This document shows, in pieces, positions 62,574 to 64,000 of a stretch of DNA of 64,000 nucleotides. The DNA lies in contig NZ_JAOQJQ010000003.1 in NCBI RefSeq assembly GCF_025566885.1, positions 124,001 through 188,000 on the forward strand, in the 5' to 3' direction. How positions within the stretch are numbered: the stretch's first letter is position 1; each line of letters begins with the position of its first letter. The notes beneath the pieces are model-generated. The model worked only from the letters and a program-made list of their open reading frames with translations, had not been told where the DNA came from and made no database searches. Both the position numbers and the translations under genes were made by a program. Origin of the DNA: Brotonthovivens ammoniilytica (GTDB taxonomy: Bacteria; Bacillota; Clostridia; Lachnospirales; Lachnospiraceae).

Positions 62574-63299
62574 ATGAAAAAGATAAATCATTCAAAAAAG
62601 ACAGGAGCGGTTGTGGGAGTTTGTGTTCTGGCGGCTATATTGATCGGAGTATCTGTTTTAGGTATGGAAAAGAAAACCAGAAAGCAAAATGCTGAAACTG
62701 CAGCTTCCGGGACAAACCAGGAGCAGACAGTTTTGGCAAATCAGACGGAATCAGTGAAAGAAGCTGGCCCTGACAGTACTGTTTCAAAGGAGACAAAAAG
62801 TGAAGAATCTGGTATCACTTCTGAGCAGGCTCTTGCGGCAGCGCTGAAAGATGCGGGACTTGGCGAAAATGAGGTTACTGTTTTTAAAAATAAGAAGGAA
62901 TATGAGGATGGCCGGGAAGTTTATGATTTGGAATTTATAACTGAGAAACTGGAATATTCATATGAAATACTGGCGTTGGACGGGACAATTTTAAAGGCTG
63001 AAAGAGAAAAGGTGGATGGTGATATTCAGAGGAAATATCAAAGGGGAGATTCTAATGGGAGCTCTGGCAGTAACGATTCAGCTAAAAGCAGCGATATCGG
63101 GATGGAAGGGGCAAAAAACATTGCTTTGAAGCATGCAGGAATCAGTGGAGAGGTTCAGTATAAAAAAGCGAAACTGGAACGTGAGGATGGCAGATATGTA
63201 TATGAAATAGAGTTCTATTATAATCAGATGGAATATGAGTATGAAATTCTGGCATCGGACGGAAGGGTGCTTGACTGGAGCGCTGAGATGGAAGATTAG
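62574..63299 (+). CDS. PepSY-domain membrane-anchored protein
   Basis: A 241-residue protein with an N-terminal signal anchor (GAVVGVCVLAAILIGVSVLG), a Ser/Thr/Glu-rich linker (about 30-80), and two PepSY domains, the first near 82-145 (ITSEQALAAALKDAG ... SYEILALDGTIL), the second near 175-240 (AKNIALKHAG ... EYEILASDGRVLDW). PepSY domains outside the membrane are thought to modulate peptidases or bind envelope components. AAAGGAG precedes the ATG. It is followed by a repeat core and the assembly gap. Confidence 0.85.
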   Translation: MKKINHSKKTGAVVGVCVLAAILIGVSVLGMEKKTRKQNAETAASGTNQEQTVLANQTESVKEAGPDSTVSKETKSEESGITSEQALAAALKDAGLGENEVTVFKNKKEYEDGREVYDLEFITEKLEYSYEILALDGTILKAEREKVDGDIQRKYQRGDSNGSSGSNDSAKSSDIGMEGAKNIALKHAGISGEVQYKKAKLEREDGRYVYEIEFYYNQMEYEYEILASDGRVLDWSAEMED

Positions 63300-63332
63300 T
63301 GTCTGGCTGAAAAGTACCGATTCCTATAGAGC

Positions 63333-63347
63333 AAAAAACGCTCCGCT
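63333..63347. repeat. Interspersed repeat core at the edge of the N gap
   Basis: AAAAAACGCTCCGCT matches the conserved core of copies B1 and C and runs directly into the Ns. The unresolved stretch may contain more of the repeat. Confidence 0.55.
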
Positions 63348-63631
63348 NNNNNNNNNNNNNNNNNNNNNNNNNNNNNNNNNNNNNNNNNNNNNNNNNNNNN
63401 NNNNNNNNNNNNNNNNNNNNNNNNNNNNNNNNNNNNNNNNNNNNNNNNNNNNNNNNNNNNNNNNNNNNNNNNNNNNNNNNNNNNNNNNNNNNNNNNNNNN
63501 NNNNNNNNNNNNNNNNNNNNNNNNNNNNNNNNNNNNNNNNNNNNNNNNNNNNNNNNNNNNNNNNNNNNNNNNNNNNNNNNNNNNNNNNNNNNNNNNNNNN
63601 NNNNNNNNNNNNNNNNNNNNNNNNNNNNNNN
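63348..63631. other. Assembly gap (284 Ns)
   Basis: No sequence is given. Reading frames that appear to cross it are not supported. Confidence 0.99.
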
Positions 63632-64000
63632 CCCATCATACACTCCAGAGAAAGATACAGCGTCAGTTCCTCATCCGAGGTATCCGTTTTAAACAGACCG
63701 GCCAGATACAGACTTAAAAATAGATTGACCAGACTAAAGACCGGTACCTGCTGGGTCAGGGACCATTGATGCCAGCCGGAAAACAAATCTATGGCCAGGT
63801 AAAAAATACTTGTCCACAGAAAACGGGTAAACAGCCTTCGCAGAATACTGCTCTTAATCAGCATACCCCGGACAACTCCGTTCCAGATAAATATCGTGTT
63901 TATACCCATAATCAGGAACCAGTAGTTCTGGTTGTCTGTAAGGAGATAAACAATGGCATAGGTGATCATTGCTATGATACATATAATATTGGAAATTTTT
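63632..64000 (-). CDS. Partial multi-spanning membrane protein, both ends missing
   Basis: Reading leftward from 64000, the frame is open to the N gap. It encodes about 122 residues with four hydrophobic helices: ISNIICIIAMITYAIVYLL, YWFLIMGINTIFIWNGVV, LFTRFLWTSIFYLAIDLF and VFSLVNLFLSLYLAGLF. A Met at 63969 could be the start, but the frame remains open upstream. The family is not recognised. The 3' end lies in or beyond the gap. Confidence 0.6.

Noticed and set aside
63142..63969. Reading frames spanning the N gap
   Set aside because: They are joined only through unknown bases, so continuity is unsupported.

Overview
The window is chromosomal DNA of an anaerobic, low-to-mid GC Firmicute, most likely a gut Lachnospiraceae or close relative. 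Evidence: strong AGGAGG-type ribosome binding sites nearly everywhere, a CIRCE/ClpB pair, an ECF vitamin-type transporter, a CsoR/CopA copper system, a butyryl-CoA-type dehydrogenase with EtfAB, and oxygen-sensitive Fe-S enzymes such as 4-hydroxybutyryl-CoA dehydratase. No rRNA, tRNA, phage, transposase or CRISPR array was seen. 284 Ns interrupt the right end (63348-63631).

Layout. 1-1.9 kb: truncated response regulator, uroporphyrinogen-decarboxylase-like methyltransferase, small XRE regulator. 2.0-7.3 kb: VWA protein, MoxR-type ATPase and BspA-type leucine-rich repeat protein in overlapping genes, then an AIM24 protein. 7.4-11.4 kb: ECF transporter (S, T, double ATPase) divergent from an AraC regulator. 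11.5-16.3 kb: PucR-type regulator divergent from a four-gene unit: a 27-residue peptide, a two-cluster ferredoxin, an AprA/fumarate-reductase-like flavoprotein and a DAPG/phloretin-hydrolase-family C-C hydrolase.

16.4-37.9 kb is the most striking part. It holds a CoA-transferase, acyl-CoA dehydrogenase, FabZ-like dehydratase, EtfBA, 4-hydroxybutyryl-CoA dehydratase and enoyl-CoA hydratase, interleaved with an acetoin-dehydrogenase-like complex (AcoX-like protein, zinc alcohol dehydrogenase, E1 alpha, E1 beta, E2, Lin0512 protein, E3) and a lipoate-protein ligase. The E2 is split: a free 83-residue lipoyl protein and a separate lipoyl-less catalytic domain. A sigma-54 activator with a PAS-like sensor lies inside the region. 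Six matches to the -24/-12 sigma-54 promoter consensus lie 48-83 bases before the start codons of the CoA-transferase, acyl-CoA dehydrogenase, etfB, dehydratase, E2 and lipoate ligase genes. I infer a single sigma-54 regulon that oxidises or cleaves an unidentified substrate to acyl-CoAs and disposes of electrons or carbon through a crotonyl-CoA to butyryl-CoA type branch.

38-64 kb: CIRCE-controlled ClpB, two LysR/MFS pairs, a polysaccharide deacetylase, an alpha/beta hydrolase, a ribulokinase-like kinase with AraD, an unknown 146-residue protein, RarA, an aspartate aminotransferase, a second UroD-like protein, a FlK-like thioesterase, CsoR-CopA (with an apparent internal start for a free CopZ), a LysR regulator, a 25-bp tandem repeat array, an old-yellow-enzyme-type flavoprotein, a PepSY protein and a partial membrane protein. 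A family of palindromic intergenic repeats carrying a core like AACGCTCCGC is scattered between operons, and one copy abuts the N gap.
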